Positions 8,080 through 17,880 of a stretch of 62,110 nucleotides of DNA are shown here, one piece after another. The notes beneath the pieces were generated by a model. That model was not told the DNA's origin, searched no databases, and saw only the letters and a program-made list of their open reading frames with translations. Location: assembly GCF_002742385.2 (NCBI RefSeq), contig NZ_MJBI02000008.1, forward strand, positions 1 through 62,110, written 5' to 3'. Made by a program: the position numbers and the translations under genes. This DNA is from Macrococcoides goetzii (lineage in GTDB: Bacteria > Bacillota > Bacilli > Staphylococcales > Staphylococcaceae). The first letter of the stretch is position 1; each line of letters begins with the position of its first letter.

Positions 8080-9294
8080 TTATTGATTCCATAGATCGAT
8101 CAATGATTGAATCGACATAAATCCTGCACCGATTGTAGCAAGTACTGCAATCACACCTAAAATAAGTAACCACGTTGGATGTTTATAATCTCCAACGATA
8201 CGTTTATTTTTAGATGCAAAGAGGATTGCAGTTAATGTAATCGGTAAGATTAATCCGTTAAATGCGCCTGCTAATACTAATAATTTCACTGGTTTACCTA
8301 CAAGTAAGAAGACGATTGTAGAGAATACGATAAATGAAATTACGACGATATTATTGTGTTTCGTAAATACTGGATGGAATCCTTTTAAGAATGAAGCTGA
8401 CGTATAAGCTGCACCGATAACTGAAGTCAGTGCTGCAGCTAATAATACTAAACCAAAGATTTTAGGTCCGATTGGTCCTAAAGCATGTTGGAACGCAGAA
8501 GCCGGTGGATTCGTTGGATCTAACTTCACACCCGTTGCTACTACACCTAACACTGCTAAGAATAAACAGAAACGCATTAATCCTGTCGTTAAGATACCTA
8601 AGTTTGCTGCACGAGATACGAATGGTAAATTTGCTTTACCAACCATGCCGTCATCAATCAGACGGTGCGCTCCAGCAAACGTAATGTATCCACCAACTGT
8701 ACCACCGACAATTGTTACAAGTGGCATTACAAGTCCTAATGGATTATCGGGCATTACCATCTTCGTTAAAGCTTCCCCATATGGCGGTTGAACTTTAATC
8801 ATAACAAATGCTACTGTCAGTAACATTACTACACCTAGAATTTGTGTTACAACATCCATCATCTTATTTGCACTTTTATTACTAAATATAATGATTGCAA
8901 GTATACCTGTAATCACTGCACCAATTCTAACATCGACATCAAATAATGCATTGAAACCGAGTCCTGCTCCGGCAACGTTACCGATATTAAATGCTAGTCC
9001 TCCAAGTACGATAAGTATCGCGATAAAACTTCCTAATCCTTTAAATACTTCATTTGAAATATCTTGTCCACGTTTACCTGTTACGGTTAACACACGCCAT
9101 ATATTTAACTGTGCACCGATATCAATAATGATACTCAGTAAGATCGCAAAGGCAAAGCTTGCCAGGAATTGTTCTGTAAAGATTGTCGTCTGTGTTAAGA
9201 AAGCTGGTCCGATTGCAGACGTCGCCATTAAGAAGATTGCGCCGAACAGTAATCTGCGCTGCGCTGATGTCATTTTTGGTTTCTCGTTATTCAT
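8080..9294 (-). CDS. ycsG: NRAMP-family transporter, YcsG type
   Basis: A 404-residue, about 11-helix membrane protein of the NRAMP superfamily. It sits directly after pxpA, as ycsG follows ycsF in Bacillus. The protein starts at ATG 9294 behind AAGGGG. Its first helix reads ATSAIGPAFLTQTT rather than the DPGN motif of true manganese transporters, so metal transport should not be assumed; it may carry 5-oxoproline or another organic substrate of the pathway (inference from the operon). It is the last gene of the operon. Confidence 0.78.
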   Translation of the reverse strand: MNNEKPKMTSAQRRLLFGAIFLMATSAIGPAFLTQTTIFTEQFLASFAFAILLSIIIDIGAQLNIWRVLTVTGKRGQDISNEVFKGLGSFIAILIVLGGLAFNIGNVAGAGLGFNALFDVDVRIGAVITGILAIIIFSNKSANKMMDVVTQILGVVMLLTVAFVMIKVQPPYGEALTKMVMPDNPLGLVMPLVTIVGGTVGGYITFAGAHRLIDDGMVGKANLPFVSRAANLGILTTGLMRFCLFLAVLGVVATGVKLDPTNPPASAFQHALGPIGPKIFGLVLLAAALTSVIGAAYTSASFLKGFHPVFTKHNNIVVISFIVFSTIVFLLVGKPVKLLVLAGAFNGLILPITLTAILFASKNKRIVGDYKHPTWLLILGVIAVLATIGAGFMSIQSLIDLWNQ

Positions 9295-9313
9295 AATAAG
9301 CCCCTTTTCTTAG

Positions 9314-10069
9314 TTAGATTGTAGTAATTTCTATATTTTTTTGTAACAATGTATCACGAATCTGTTCAACAAAAGCTAATGCTTCTGGTCCATCCCCATG
9401 GACGCAAATTGAATCTGCCTGAATTGGTATTAACTTACCTGTTTCTGTCTTTACTTGGTTGTCTATGATCATGCGCAATACATGTTCAACCGCTTCGTCT
9501 ACATTATGAATCATCGCATTATTCGCTTTACGAGAAACAAGCGTGCCTTCATCTGTATAATTACGATCTGCAAATACTTCGTTGATCGCTGTTAAGCCAT
9601 TTTCCTGTGCGACACGTACTAAATTACCACCCGCAATACCCATTACCTTTAATTTCGGATCAAATTGCTTGATGGCATTCACGATAGCCTGCGCAAGCTT
9701 TTCATCATTAAAGGTTGCATTGTAAAGTGCACCGTGTGGCTTAACATGATTTAATTCGACTTGATGTTTATTACAGAATGCCTGTATTGCACCAAGCTGA
9801 TACGTAACGAGATTCTCAACTTCGTCATAGCTCATATCAACTTGTTTACGGCCAAATCCCATGAGATCATTATAACCAGGATGTGCACCGATGCCGGTAT
9901 TATTTTCCTTACACAGTGCTACAGTACGATTTAATACATTGAAATCCCCTGCATGCATACCACAAGCGATATTAGCAGAAGTAATTAAAGGTATAATCGC
10001 TTCATCATTGCCAATCGTGTAATTACCAAAGCTTTCTCCTAAATCTGCATTTAAATCAATTTTCATCAT
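9314..10069 (-). CDS. pxpA: 5-oxoprolinase subunit A (LamB/YcsF family)
   Basis: A 251-residue LamB/YcsF protein with the family N-terminus [11 protein letters not shown] and [11 protein letters not shown]. With PxpB and PxpC it forms ATP-dependent 5-oxoprolinase, converting 5-oxo-L-proline to glutamate. Its ATG shares one base with the stop of accC (TAATG) and has GGAGGG just upstream, so it is coupled to accC. Cytoplasmic. Confidence 0.93.
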   Translation of the reverse strand: MMKIDLNADLGESFGNYTIGNDEAIIPLITSANIACGMHAGDFNVLNRTVALCKENNTGIGAHPGYNDLMGFGRKQVDMSYDEVENLVTYQLGAIQAFCNKHQVELNHVKPHGALYNATFNDEKLAQAIVNAIKQFDPKLKVMGIAGGNLVRVAQENGLTAINEVFADRNYTDEGTLVSRKANNAMIHNVDEAVEHVLRMIIDNQVKTETGKLIPIQADSICVHGDGPEALAFVEQIRDTLLQKNIEITTI

Positions 10070-11418
10070 TAGCCCTCCAGGAAGTGATTTTTCTCTAAGA
10101 ATTTAATATCGATTATATTTTCCTGATATCTTGGATGCTGCATAATACGATACTGATAATCCAGGTTTGTCGGGAAGCCGGTAATCACCGTCTCATCAAG
10201 TATAGATAACATTCTGCGTATCGCTCTATCACGCGTCTGCTCAAATGTTATAAATTTACCAATCATTGAATCATAATACGGAGAAACCATACACTTTTGA
10301 TATAAGAATGTATCGATCCTTACTCCTGGTCCACTAGGTAAATTTAAATATTCTACTTTCCCCGGACTTGGTCTAAATCCGTGATCCGGGTCTTCAGCGT
10401 TAATTCGACATTCGATGCTAAAACCATTAATCTGAATCTCATCCTGCACAAGCTCGAACTTATCGTATAATGCGATATTAAGTTGTGCTTCGATAATATC
10501 GACGCCAGTTACCATTTCGGTTACCGTATGTTCCACTTGAACACGCGTATTCATCTCAAGGAAATAATACTCTTTTGTAGACTCAACGTATAAGAATTCT
10601 AGCGTACCTGCACCACGATAATTAATATTTTTCGCTGCGTTGACGGCATCACGCGTCATGCGCTCTCTTACTTCATCCGGTACGATAGCAGCAGGCGCTT
10701 CTTCTACAAGTTTCTGATTGTTACGTTGAATAGAACAATCACGGTCGTAAAGATGTACTGCATCTCCTTTACCGTCACCAATGACCTGCACTTCAATATG
10801 TCTTGCAGTCTTTATAAATTTTTCTATATAAACACGGTCGTCTCCAAATGCTTTCTTTGCTTCTGATTTAGCCGCATTAAATAAATTTTCGAAATCTTCC
10901 ATACGGCTGACGATACGCATCCCTTTACCGCCACCACCAGCAACCGCTTTAATCACCATCGGTACGCCGATTTCCTGTGCTTTCACCTTCGCTTCAGCAA
11001 GTGTCGGTATTACATCTTTAGACCCAGGAATTACAGGTACACCAGCAGTGACCATCGTCTTACGTGCTTCAGCTTTATCACCCATCTTCTCGATTGTTTC
11101 AGGTGTAGGTCCGATGAATACTAAATCATGTTCTGCGCATAGTCGTGCAAAATTGGCATTTTCAGCTAAGAAGCCATAACCCGGATGAATCGCATCTGCA
11201 CCTGTAATTTCAGCTGCAGCGATCACATTATTCATATTCAGATAACTTTCTGTTGAACTAGATGGACCGATACAAACTGCTTCATCTGCTAAAGTAACGT
11301 GTAAGCTATCCACATCTGTCGTAGAATAGACAGCAACCGTCTTAATGCCCATCTTCTTACATGTTCTAATAATTCGAATCGCAATTTCTCCTCGATTGGC
11401 AATCAATACTTTCTTCAA
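10069..11418 (-). CDS. accC: Biotin carboxylase subunit, second-copy type
   Basis: A 449-residue biotin carboxylase: N-terminal [15 protein letters not shown]-grasp glycine loop ([11 protein letters not shown], about 159-169), and the family-typical [14 protein letters not shown] active-site stretch. It carboxylates the biotin of the adjacent carrier. The start is a TTG (11418) preceded by GGGGGTG. The position between accB and pxpA shows it is the pathway-dedicated copy rather than the fatty-acid one; the target of carboxyl transfer is probably via PxpB/PxpC, which resemble the carboxyltransferase half of urea amidolyase. The exact reaction is inference. Confidence 0.92.
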   Translation of the reverse strand: MKKVLIANRGEIAIRIIRTCKKMGIKTVAVYSTTDVDSLHVTLADEAVCIGPSSSTESYLNMNNVIAAAEITGADAIHPGYGFLAENANFARLCAEHDLVFIGPTPETIEKMGDKAEARKTMVTAGVPVIPGSKDVIPTLAEAKVKAQEIGVPMVIKAVAGGGGKGMRIVSRMEDFENLFNAAKSEAKKAFGDDRVYIEKFIKTARHIEVQVIGDGKGDAVHLYDRDCSIQRNNQKLVEEAPAAIVPDEVRERMTRDAVNAAKNINYRGAGTLEFLYVESTKEYYFLEMNTRVQVEHTVTEMVTGVDIIEAQLNIALYDKFELVQDEIQINGFSIECRINAEDPDHGFRPSPGKVEYLNLPSGPGVRIDTFLYQKCMVSPYYDSMIGKFITFEQTRDRAIRRMLSILDETVITGFPTNLDYQYRIMQHPRYQENIIDIKFLEKNHFLEG

Positions 11419-11429
11419 AGTGTCACCCC

Positions 11430-11861
11430 CTATTTTTCTTTAATTGTCACTAACGGTTCATCATAGCCTACAGCAGTACCGTTCTCGATATGAATCGCTT
11501 CAATAACACCATCAACGTCAGCATGAATATCATTCATTACTTTCATCGCTTCGATGATACCGATACGGTCACCTTTTTCAACTTTGTCACCGACACGGAT
11601 AAACGGCTCTTTTGATGCTTCATCCTGCATATTATAGAATGTTCCTACAAGTTGAGACTTTTGAACGTGATGTCCATGGTCGACAACTTCCTGAGCGGGT
11701 TGTTGTGTTACTTGTCCTGGTACTTGCTGTACCGGATAGGCCTGAACTTCTTTAATTGCTTTTTCGATGTAGTATTCGTTATCGCCTTCTTTTACCGAAA
11801 TAACTTTTAGTTCATTACTATTCATCATATCAATGAGCTGTTGTAATTTATCTGAATTCAT
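11430..11861 (-). CDS. accB: Biotin carboxyl carrier protein, pathway-dedicated copy
   Basis: 143 residues. The C-terminal biotinyl domain has EAMKVMND with the biotin-accepting Lys at about 107. A flexible Gln/Pro/Val-rich linker (about 40-65) separates a short helical N-terminus from it. Overlaps the pxpC stop by one base and is followed 11 bases later by accC. It carries CO2 between AccC and a carboxyltransferase. Confidence 0.9.
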   Translation of the reverse strand: MNSDKLQQLIDMMNSNELKVISVKEGDNEYYIEKAIKEVQAYPVQQVPGQVTQQPAQEVVDHGHHVQKSQLVGTFYNMQDEASKEPFIRVGDKVEKGDRIGIIEAMKVMNDIHADVDGVIEAIHIENGTAVGYDEPLVTIKEK

Positions 11862-12832
11862 TATGATTCCGCCTTCTCTAATAAGTTTTGGATTTTTTGA
11901 CTCGTGTGTCTGATATCAAATGCATGCATGCTTACTTCATTTATAATTTTCATCATCTTTTTCTTCTCAGCTATCGCTTCTTCTAAAGTGCCTTCAACGA
12001 GACGAATCTCACTCCCAGGACCTTTTTGCACAAGTGTAGGGATATCACTGAAATATACTGTTCCTAGCTTTGCATATCCGCCGACAGTTTGACGATCATT
12101 CATCAGTATAATCGGCTGACCGTCAGACGATACCTGGATTGAACCGAGCTGAACCGGTTCAGAGATGATATCATAGTTCGTCTTCACTTCTAATATTTCA
12201 CCTGACAGACGGATACCCATTCTATCTGATGTATTAGAAATTTCGTATGTGCTTGATAGTGATGCCGCTAAATTTTTAAATCGGTCATATTGACGACCTG
12301 GAATAAAACGAATCGTGCTTACTTTATCGATAAAATGCGTGTTAACGCGTCTCGTTTCAACAATTTCCGGTTGATTGAATGCAAGAAAATCATCTTTAAT
12401 CAACGTACGTCCGTCTAATCCGCCTAGTTTAATCTTCATATGCGTTGAATAGCTACCCTGAACTTTCGGTAGATTAAAACCACCTTTGACCGTCAGGTAA
12501 GTACGGTATCCATTTTTAGCAGTCTTAAATGTTAATATATCGCCGGCTTTTGCGTTATATACACATCGATTAACTACAGGCGTATCATTTAACTCAGCAA
12601 GCATATTACCGCCAGTAATAATAAATGCATTATCTTCAGTAAATTTAAAGATGCCACCCTGCATCGTCATCTCAATACTCATATGATCTGTATTACCAAG
12701 CAGATTGTTACCTAATAATAATGCACGATAATCCATTGCGCCTGCTGGTGATAAACCAACATTTTGAAAGCCTGTGCGTCCGAGATCCTGTATTGTAGAA
12801 TACATTCCCGGATGTATGACTTGAAGTCCCAT
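11861..12832 (-). CDS. pxpC: 5-oxoprolinase subunit C (KipA / biotin-dependent carboxyltransferase family)
   Basis: A 323-residue protein with the family N-terminus GMYSTIQDLGRTGFQNVGLSP and the later SDRMGIRLSG motif. It is homologous to the carboxyltransferase-like domain of urea amidolyase and to B. subtilis KipA. It overlaps pxpB and accB by one base at each end, so the three are tightly coupled. Acts with PxpB in the 5-oxoprolinase complex. Confidence 0.92.
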   Translation of the reverse strand: MGLQVIHPGMYSTIQDLGRTGFQNVGLSPAGAMDYRALLLGNNLLGNTDHMSIEMTMQGGIFKFTEDNAFIITGGNMLAELNDTPVVNRCVYNAKAGDILTFKTAKNGYRTYLTVKGGFNLPKVQGSYSTHMKIKLGGLDGRTLIKDDFLAFNQPEIVETRRVNTHFIDKVSTIRFIPGRQYDRFKNLAASLSSTYEISNTSDRMGIRLSGEILEVKTNYDIISEPVQLGSIQVSSDGQPIILMNDRQTVGGYAKLGTVYFSDIPTLVQKGPGSEIRLVEGTLEEAIAEKKKMMKIINEVSMHAFDIRHTSQKIQNLLEKAES

Positions 12833-13539
12833 TATTGTACCTCCGTTTCAATTTCATAAGTGCCGTTATTTACAGCCTGTTCAATTGCATCATATTCATC
12901 TTTTGAGATGCGTTTAAACTTAATATAATCTCCAGCTTCATAGTAAACTTCTGGATCGCGCTTCGGATCGAATAACTTTAATGGTGTCTTTCCGATAATG
13001 TTCCATCCCCCAGGTGAAGCTAATGGATAGATACCAGTTTGTGCATTTGCTATACCTACAGAACCCGCAGGAATTTCTTTACGCGGTGAAGCTTTGCGGG
13101 GTGTTGCAATCGACTCATCTAATCCTCCTAAAAATGGAAAGCCAGGCATAAAGCCTAACATATAGATAAGATAAGGTTTACTTGTATGTATTTGAATGAT
13201 TTCTTCTGTCGTTTTATTATGTAATGAAGCCATTTCATCCAGATCAAGATTGAACGGTGCATCGTAACACACAGGGATAACGTATGTCTTAGTCTGCTGT
13301 TGAGCTGTCGAAGATATTGTAAGACTCTCTATTGCTTCACTTAACGTTTCATGATCTGTCACTGTATCATCGAAATAAATAACGAGTGTGTTATAAGAAA
13401 TGACAAGCTCTAATATGCCACTGATAGCGCTATTTTGTATCGCAGATTTTAACTGGATCACCTGCGCATTAATCTCAGGATCAATACGCTCTTCAAAGAC
13501 GACGCTCATACAGTTCTCATTGATATTTACAATATTCAT
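12832..13539 (-). CDS. pxpB: 5-oxoprolinase subunit B (KipI family)
   Basis: A 235-residue KipI/allophanate-hydrolase-like protein with YMLGFMPGFPFLGGLD (about 132-147), GSVGIANAQTGIYP and SPGGWNIIGKTP. First gene of the operon pxpB-pxpC-accB-accC-pxpA-ycsG, behind GAAAGGGG and an AT-rich upstream region of about 150 bases. In Bacillus KipI also inhibits sporulation kinase A; that has no obvious meaning in a non-sporulating staphylococcal relative. No kipR-type regulator gene is seen here. Confidence 0.92.
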   Translation of the reverse strand: MNIVNINENCMSVVFEERIDPEINAQVIQLKSAIQNSAISGILELVISYNTLVIYFDDTVTDHETLSEAIESLTISSTAQQQTKTYVIPVCYDAPFNLDLDEMASLHNKTTEEIIQIHTSKPYLIYMLGFMPGFPFLGGLDESIATPRKASPRKEIPAGSVGIANAQTGIYPLASPGGWNIIGKTPLKLFDPKRDPEVYYEAGDYIKFKRISKDEYDAIEQAVNNGTYEIETEVQ

Positions 13540-13681
13540 GATGTAACCCCTTTCTTTTTTACCTAAATAATCATATCATAATAGTCTGATAATTTTAAAT
13601 ACTTATTTTGAAAGTTTAAAGTAATGAAGAGGAATATTAATTAAACATATATAGATATATATAAATATACCTTATAAAAAA

Positions 13682-13706
13682 ACCATTACACAATTTGTGT
13701 AATGGT
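13682..13706 (-). terminator. Terminator of the transaldolase gene
   Basis: A nearly complete palindrome ACCATTACAC / GTGTAATGGT is followed on the minus strand by TTTTTTTA. It lies 11 bases past the stop. Confidence 0.85.
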
Positions 13707-13716
13707 CTAAGGTGTC

Positions 13717-14427
13717 TTATAAAATGCTTAATCCACTTGATTGAATGTCTTTAGCAAATCCTTTAACTGTATCTACTGATAATTCATCGATGTCACGACC
13801 GATATTCGGAATCTTCTTCACAACGTCCCCTGGACATGTGATAATGTCGCAGCCGATTTCATCTGCCTGAATAACATTGTAAAGCTCGCGACATGATGCC
13901 CATAAAAGTTTCACGCCTTCTTTTTCGTGACAAACTTTTACAGCAGCACGCATTAATGGCATAGGATCTACACCAGTATCTGCGATACGACCAGCAAATA
14001 CTGAAACGTAGGTTTCAACACCTGGTTTAATTGCTTTAACGATATCTGTCACCTGTTCAATTGTATAAACCGCTGTAACATTTAATTTAATATCCTGTTC
14101 AGATAATTTCTTGATTAATGGAATCATAGATTCGCCTTTCGTATTCACGACAGGAATCTTAACAAATACATTTTCACCGAATGACTGAATGATTGCTGCT
14201 TCTTTCTCCATCGTTTCCATATCATCACCGAATACTTCAAATGAGATAGAAGCATCTGGTATTGCCTTAACTGCAGCTTCTGCAAAAGCTTTATAATCTT
14301 CTACACCAGCTTTAGCCATAAGTGATGGGTTTGTCGTAAATCCATCAACTGTCTGGTTTTGGTAAGCTGTTTTCATTTGTTCGATATCCGCACCATCAGC
14401 AAATACTTGCACATTTAAATTTTTCAT
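13717..14427 (-). CDS. tal: Transaldolase, staphylococcal type
   Basis: 237 residues. TTNPSL (31-36) and FVKIPVV with the Schiff-base Lys at about 90 identify a class I transaldolase / fructose-6-phosphate aldolase-like enzyme, of the compact staphylococcal kind. It moves dihydroxyacetone units in the non-oxidative pentose-phosphate pathway. The open frame extends 16 codons upstream, but GGAGG seven bases before the ATG at 14427 fixes the start. A single-gene unit with a good terminator. Confidence 0.88.
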   Translation of the reverse strand: MKNLNVQVFADGADIEQMKTAYQNQTVDGFTTNPSLMAKAGVEDYKAFAEAAVKAIPDASISFEVFGDDMETMEKEAAIIQSFGENVFVKIPVVNTKGESMIPLIKKLSEQDIKLNVTAVYTIEQVTDIVKAIKPGVETYVSVFAGRIADTGVDPMPLMRAAVKVCHEKEGVKLLWASCRELYNVIQADEIGCDIITCPGDVVKKIPNIGRDIDELSVDTVKGFAKDIQSSGLSIL

Positions 14428-14609
14428 TATTATTCCTCCACATTTAATGTAAACACTTCTACTTATTATAATCACATAATGTATGATATTGCTAATGATT
14501 GAGTATACTTGTTTGTTTTTTCAATATATTTACTATTCTTTTCATAATTTTATATTTTTGTTGTCATTTGATGTGGTAAAATAAAATGATTAATGAACGG
14601 AGGAACATC

Positions 14610-14909
14610 ATGAAAGCGAACAAATATGTTTACTTCTCTATATTTTTTGTTATCTTAAGTATCTTTTGTAACGGTTATAATCCCGTGCTGGCAATACTTT
14701 TCGGTTCTATCAATGCCATCATACTGTTTACCGGACTAGTAAGCTGTATTTTACTTATTATTAGTATTGTCTTAATTGATAAAGCTTTGAAGCAGCCTGA
14801 AAACATTTCAAGCGGTTTATATAAAGTCGCGAAAATTTGGCCATGGGTCATCTTAGTTGTTATTCTCTTACAACTTGCTAGTATCCTATTTAGATTTGGT
14901 ATTATTTAA
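14610..14909 (+). CDS. Small membrane protein, unknown function
   Basis: 99 residues with about three hydrophobic helices (about 7-25, 28-52, 76-98) and short polar loops. I do not recognise a family. GGAGG eight bases before the ATG at 14610 selects this start over an in-frame ATG at 14586. A UUCG-loop hairpin follows directly, so it is probably transcribed separately from the fluoride channels. Confidence 0.6.
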   Translation: MKANKYVYFSIFFVILSIFCNGYNPVLAILFGSINAIILFTGLVSCILLIISIVLIDKALKQPENISSGLYKVAKIWPWVILVVILLQLASILFRFGII

Positions 14910-14936
14910 GGATTGATTCGTCAATCCTTTTTATTT
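14909..14936 (+). terminator. Terminator with UUCG loop
   Basis: AAGGATTGA / TCAATCCTT with loop TTCG is followed by TTTATTTT. The tetraloop and T-run make a convincing intrinsic terminator 5' of crcB. Confidence 0.8.
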
Positions 14937-14949
14937 TGGAGGTTTTTAT

Positions 14950-15300
14950 ATGATCTATCTTTGGATTGCATGTATGAGTGTCTTCGGTGCATTATGCAGA
15001 TATAGTATAAGTTTAGCGCTTCATGCACCGCTGTATACAATTATCGTGAATCTCATCGGCGCATTTGCTTTAGGGTTTTCTACAACTTACTTTAGACGGC
15101 TATCCTGGTCATCGCACATAAAGACTGGAATTACTACCGGTTTTCTAGGAAGCTTCACAACATTCTCTGCACTGAGTAAAGACGTTGCCGATCTCTATTT
15201 AGCACATCATTATCTTTCACTTTTCATCTATTATAGTATTAGCATCTTTGGTGGTATCATATGTGCTGTTATCGGTATGAAATGGGGTGACAGAAATTGA
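14950..15300 (+). CDS. crcB: Fluoride channel subunit 1
   Basis: 116 residues, four membrane helices, and the CrcB/Fluc signature GFLGSFTTFSAL (about 61-72). Fluc channels are dual-topology dimers exporting fluoride. The next gene encodes a second homolog, so this organism probably makes a heterodimer of two fixed-topology subunits. GGAGG precedes the ATG. I saw no fluoride-riboswitch consensus upstream. Confidence 0.92.
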   Translation: MIYLWIACMSVFGALCRYSISLALHAPLYTIIVNLIGAFALGFSTTYFRRLSWSSHIKTGITTGFLGSFTTFSALSKDVADLYLAHHYLSLFIYYSISIFGGIICAVIGMKWGDRN

Positions 15301-15620
15301 TCTATGTTGCAATCGGTGCACCATTCGGGGCTATGTTACGATATTACATCAGTCAGAAGATGAATGGGCGTTTTCCATATGGTACACTGTTCATTAATTT
15401 ATTAGGTGCAATGTTGTTAGGCATTGTTGCACGTTTTGATATGACAACGATGCTATTACTCGGTACTGGTTTTTTAGGCGCATTTACAACATTTTCTACG
15501 TTGAACATTGAGATTGTTAAACTGTATGAAACGCATAAAAACTGGTGCATTTTCTATATAGTGATCACCTATATTTTTGGCCCGTTACTCTACTTGTTTG
15601 CATATACATTTCATTTATAA
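15297..15620 (+). CDS. crcB: Fluoride channel subunit 2
   Basis: 107 residues, four helices, and GTGFLGAFTTFSTL (about 59-72). It starts with a TTG that overlaps the TGA of the first subunit (TTGA), behind GGGGTGA; translation is therefore coupled, as expected for partners made in equal amounts. Paired with the upstream crcB. Confidence 0.92.
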   Translation: MIYVAIGAPFGAMLRYYISQKMNGRFPYGTLFINLLGAMLLGIVARFDMTTMLLLGTGFLGAFTTFSTLNIEIVKLYETHKNWCIFYIVITYIFGPLLYLFAYTFHL

Positions 15621-15723
15621 TTTTTTTGTAAATTTAGCGTAATTTTTTCTTAAAATTATCACAGCTCATGTATTTATACATTATTATAATATTGAAATTA
15701 AAATTTATTTTGGAGGGAACACC

Positions 15724-17838
15724 GTGAAACGAATTGCATCAATGGTATTAATGTTAACGTTATTAATCTCAATGCTTTTCCAAAGTCCTTATGCACTTGC
15801 AGACGTGACGACAGAACAACCAACAACTGAGGCACCAACTACTGAAGTAGCAACGACCGAGAAAGCTACAACTGAAGCTCCTACGTCAGAAGCACCAACG
15901 ACTGAACAAGCAACAACAGAAATACCTGCTGGACCGAACTCAGTAAAGATCTTACATACAAATGATATGCATGGTCGTTTAGATGCTGAAGATGGCCGTG
16001 TTATCGGCATGGCAAAGGTAAAGACAATCAAAGATAAAGAACAACCTACATTGATGTTTGATTCTGGGGATGCTTTCCAGGGCTTACCATTATCTAACTT
16101 CTCAAAAGGTGCTGACATGGCAAAAGCGATGAACGCTGTTGGTTACGATGCGATGACTGTTGGTAACCATGAGTTTGATTTCGGTTTTGAAACTGCAATG
16201 AACTATAAGAAACTATTAAACTTCCCTATTTTAAGTTCAAACGTTTATAAAGATGGAAAAAGTGTTTATGCGCCTTCTACAATCATCGAGAAAAATGGTA
16301 AGAAATATGGTGTCATCGGTGTAACAACGCCGGAGACTGCTACGAAGACGCACCCGAACAACATTATCGGTGTATCATTCCTTGATCCAGTTGCATCTGT
16401 AACTGCAGAAATGAAAAAGTTACAAGGAAAAGTTGATGCATTTATCATCTTAAGTCACTTAGGTATCGACACAACGACTAAAGAAGCTTGGCGTGGTGAT
16501 AATTTAGCGACTAAGATTGCCGGCAACAAAGATTTTAAAAATAATGCAATCGTAATATTAGATGGACATTCTCACTCAGTCATTGAAAATGGTGAATTAA
16601 AAAATACTGTGATGCTTGCTCAAACAGGTACGGCACTTGCAAACATCGGGACAGTCACATTTGATTTACAGGATAAAGTTGTAAGTAATATAAAAGCCTC
16701 AATGGTTAAAGAATCAGATACGAAAGAAGTTACACAAGATGCTGCAGTTAAAGCTATCGTTGATACTGCAAAAGATAACTTTGGGAAAGCAACTTCTGAA
16801 GTCGTATTCCACAATCCAGTACAACTTCAAGGGGAACGTAACGACGTACGTACGCGTGAGACAAACTTAGGTAACGCGATTGCTGATGCAATGGAAGCAT
16901 ATTCTGTTAACGGATTTGATACAGCTGGTGATTTCGCTGTAACAAATGGTGGTGGTATCCGAGCTTCTATCGAAGGTAATAAAGATGTAACAATCGGAGA
17001 TATTATTAAAGTATTACCTTTCGGAAACACTATTACACAAATTAACGTCAAAGGTTCTGAAGTAAAAGCAATGTTTGAACACGCTTTAAGCGCACCTGTT
17101 ATTGAAAAAGACGGAAAAACAGGATTAGATGCAAACGGAGCTTTCTTACACATCTCTAAATCAATTAAAGTTCATTATGACATGACTAAACCTGCTGGTG
17201 AACGTGTTTATGCAATTGAAGTATTCAACAAAAAGACAAACAAATTTGAACCATTAAACAATACTAAAACATACAAAGTTGTAACAAATGATTTCTTAGC
17301 CGTTGGTGGCGATGGTTATACAATGCTTGGTGGACCTCGTGAAGAAGGACCATCATTAGATGCAGTTGTACGTCAATACTTTAAAACTGCTGATATGACA
17401 GCTTATACAAGTGAAGCATTACAACGTATCTTAGCAGGAAACGCGAGTGCGTATCAACCAGTTGAATCCGAAGAAGTAACGACTGAAAAACCGACAACTG
17501 AAACTGTAAAACCTCAAATTGACGTATCAACAGAAGAAGATGGAAGCGAAGGATTCATCATCAAGACAGAAGATTCTACTGAAGAACCTGTCGTATTAGA
17601 AGCTACGATGGCTGCTCATGATGATAAAGTCATTCCATTTGAAACTGTTGCAAAAACTAATGAAACAAATTTAGATACGACAATTCAAGCGGATCAAGTT
17701 GCAGATGATACGAACAAACCTGCAATCACTGAAGCGGTTGAGCAATTACCGATTACTGGTGAAGCAGCTGGTACAGGTGCTGCTGCAATCGGATTATTAG
17801 GGTTAGGATTATATTTAGTGAAACGTAAATCTGCATAA
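15724..17838 (+). CDS. Cell-wall-anchored 5'-nucleotidase (AdsA/UshA-like)
   Basis: 704 residues. GTG start behind GGAGGG; signal peptide to about residue 26; a Thr/Glu/Pro/Ala-rich linker of TTE repeats (about 29-68); metallophosphatase domain with HTNDMHGR (about 78-85), GNHEFDFG and DGHSHS; 5'-nucleotidase C-terminal domain with TNGGGIR and LPFGNTI; an acidic spacer; then LPITG, a hydrophobic helix and KRK, a sortase A signal. Domain order matches staphylococcal adenosine synthase AdsA, which makes immunosuppressive adenosine from AMP/ADP/ATP. Phosphate or nucleoside scavenging is an equally possible role here. Confidence 0.9.
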   Translation: MKRIASMVLMLTLLISMLFQSPYALADVTTEQPTTEAPTTEVATTEKATTEAPTSEAPTTEQATTEIPAGPNSVKILHTNDMHGRLDAEDGRVIGMAKVKTIKDKEQPTLMFDSGDAFQGLPLSNFSKGADMAKAMNAVGYDAMTVGNHEFDFGFETAMNYKKLLNFPILSSNVYKDGKSVYAPSTIIEKNGKKYGVIGVTTPETATKTHPNNIIGVSFLDPVASVTAEMKKLQGKVDAFIILSHLGIDTTTKEAWRGDNLATKIAGNKDFKNNAIVILDGHSHSVIENGELKNTVMLAQTGTALANIGTVTFDLQDKVVSNIKASMVKESDTKEVTQDAAVKAIVDTAKDNFGKATSEVVFHNPVQLQGERNDVRTRETNLGNAIADAMEAYSVNGFDTAGDFAVTNGGGIRASIEGNKDVTIGDIIKVLPFGNTITQINVKGSEVKAMFEHALSAPVIEKDGKTGLDANGAFLHISKSIKVHYDMTKPAGERVYAIEVFNKKTNKFEPLNNTKTYKVVTNDFLAVGGDGYTMLGGPREEGPSLDAVVRQYFKTADMTAYTSEALQRILAGNASAYQPVESEEVTTEKPTTETVKPQIDVSTEEDGSEGFIIKTEDSTEEPVVLEATMAAHDDKVIPFETVAKTNETNLDTTIQADQVADDTNKPAITEAVEQLPITGEAAGTGAAAIGLLGLGLYLVKRKSA

Positions 17839-17880
17839 CAAATAAGCCTTGAGTGAATTTCACTCAAGGCTTATTTGTTA
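17836..17880. terminator. Perfect 20-bp palindrome between convergent genes
   Basis: Arms 17836-17855 and 17861-17880 are exactly complementary with a 5-base loop. The outer TAA on each strand is the stop codon of the nucleotidase gene and of the gene on the other strand. It lacks a strong external T-run but is probably a bidirectional terminator. Confidence 0.75.

Noticed and set aside
14910-14949. Fluoride riboswitch upstream of crcB
   Set aside because: The only structure is a terminator with UUCG loop; the conserved fluoride aptamer bases are not present.
15789-16118. Open frame on the minus strand inside the nucleotidase gene
   Set aside because: Shadow of the Thr-rich repeats; no ribosome site and low-complexity product.
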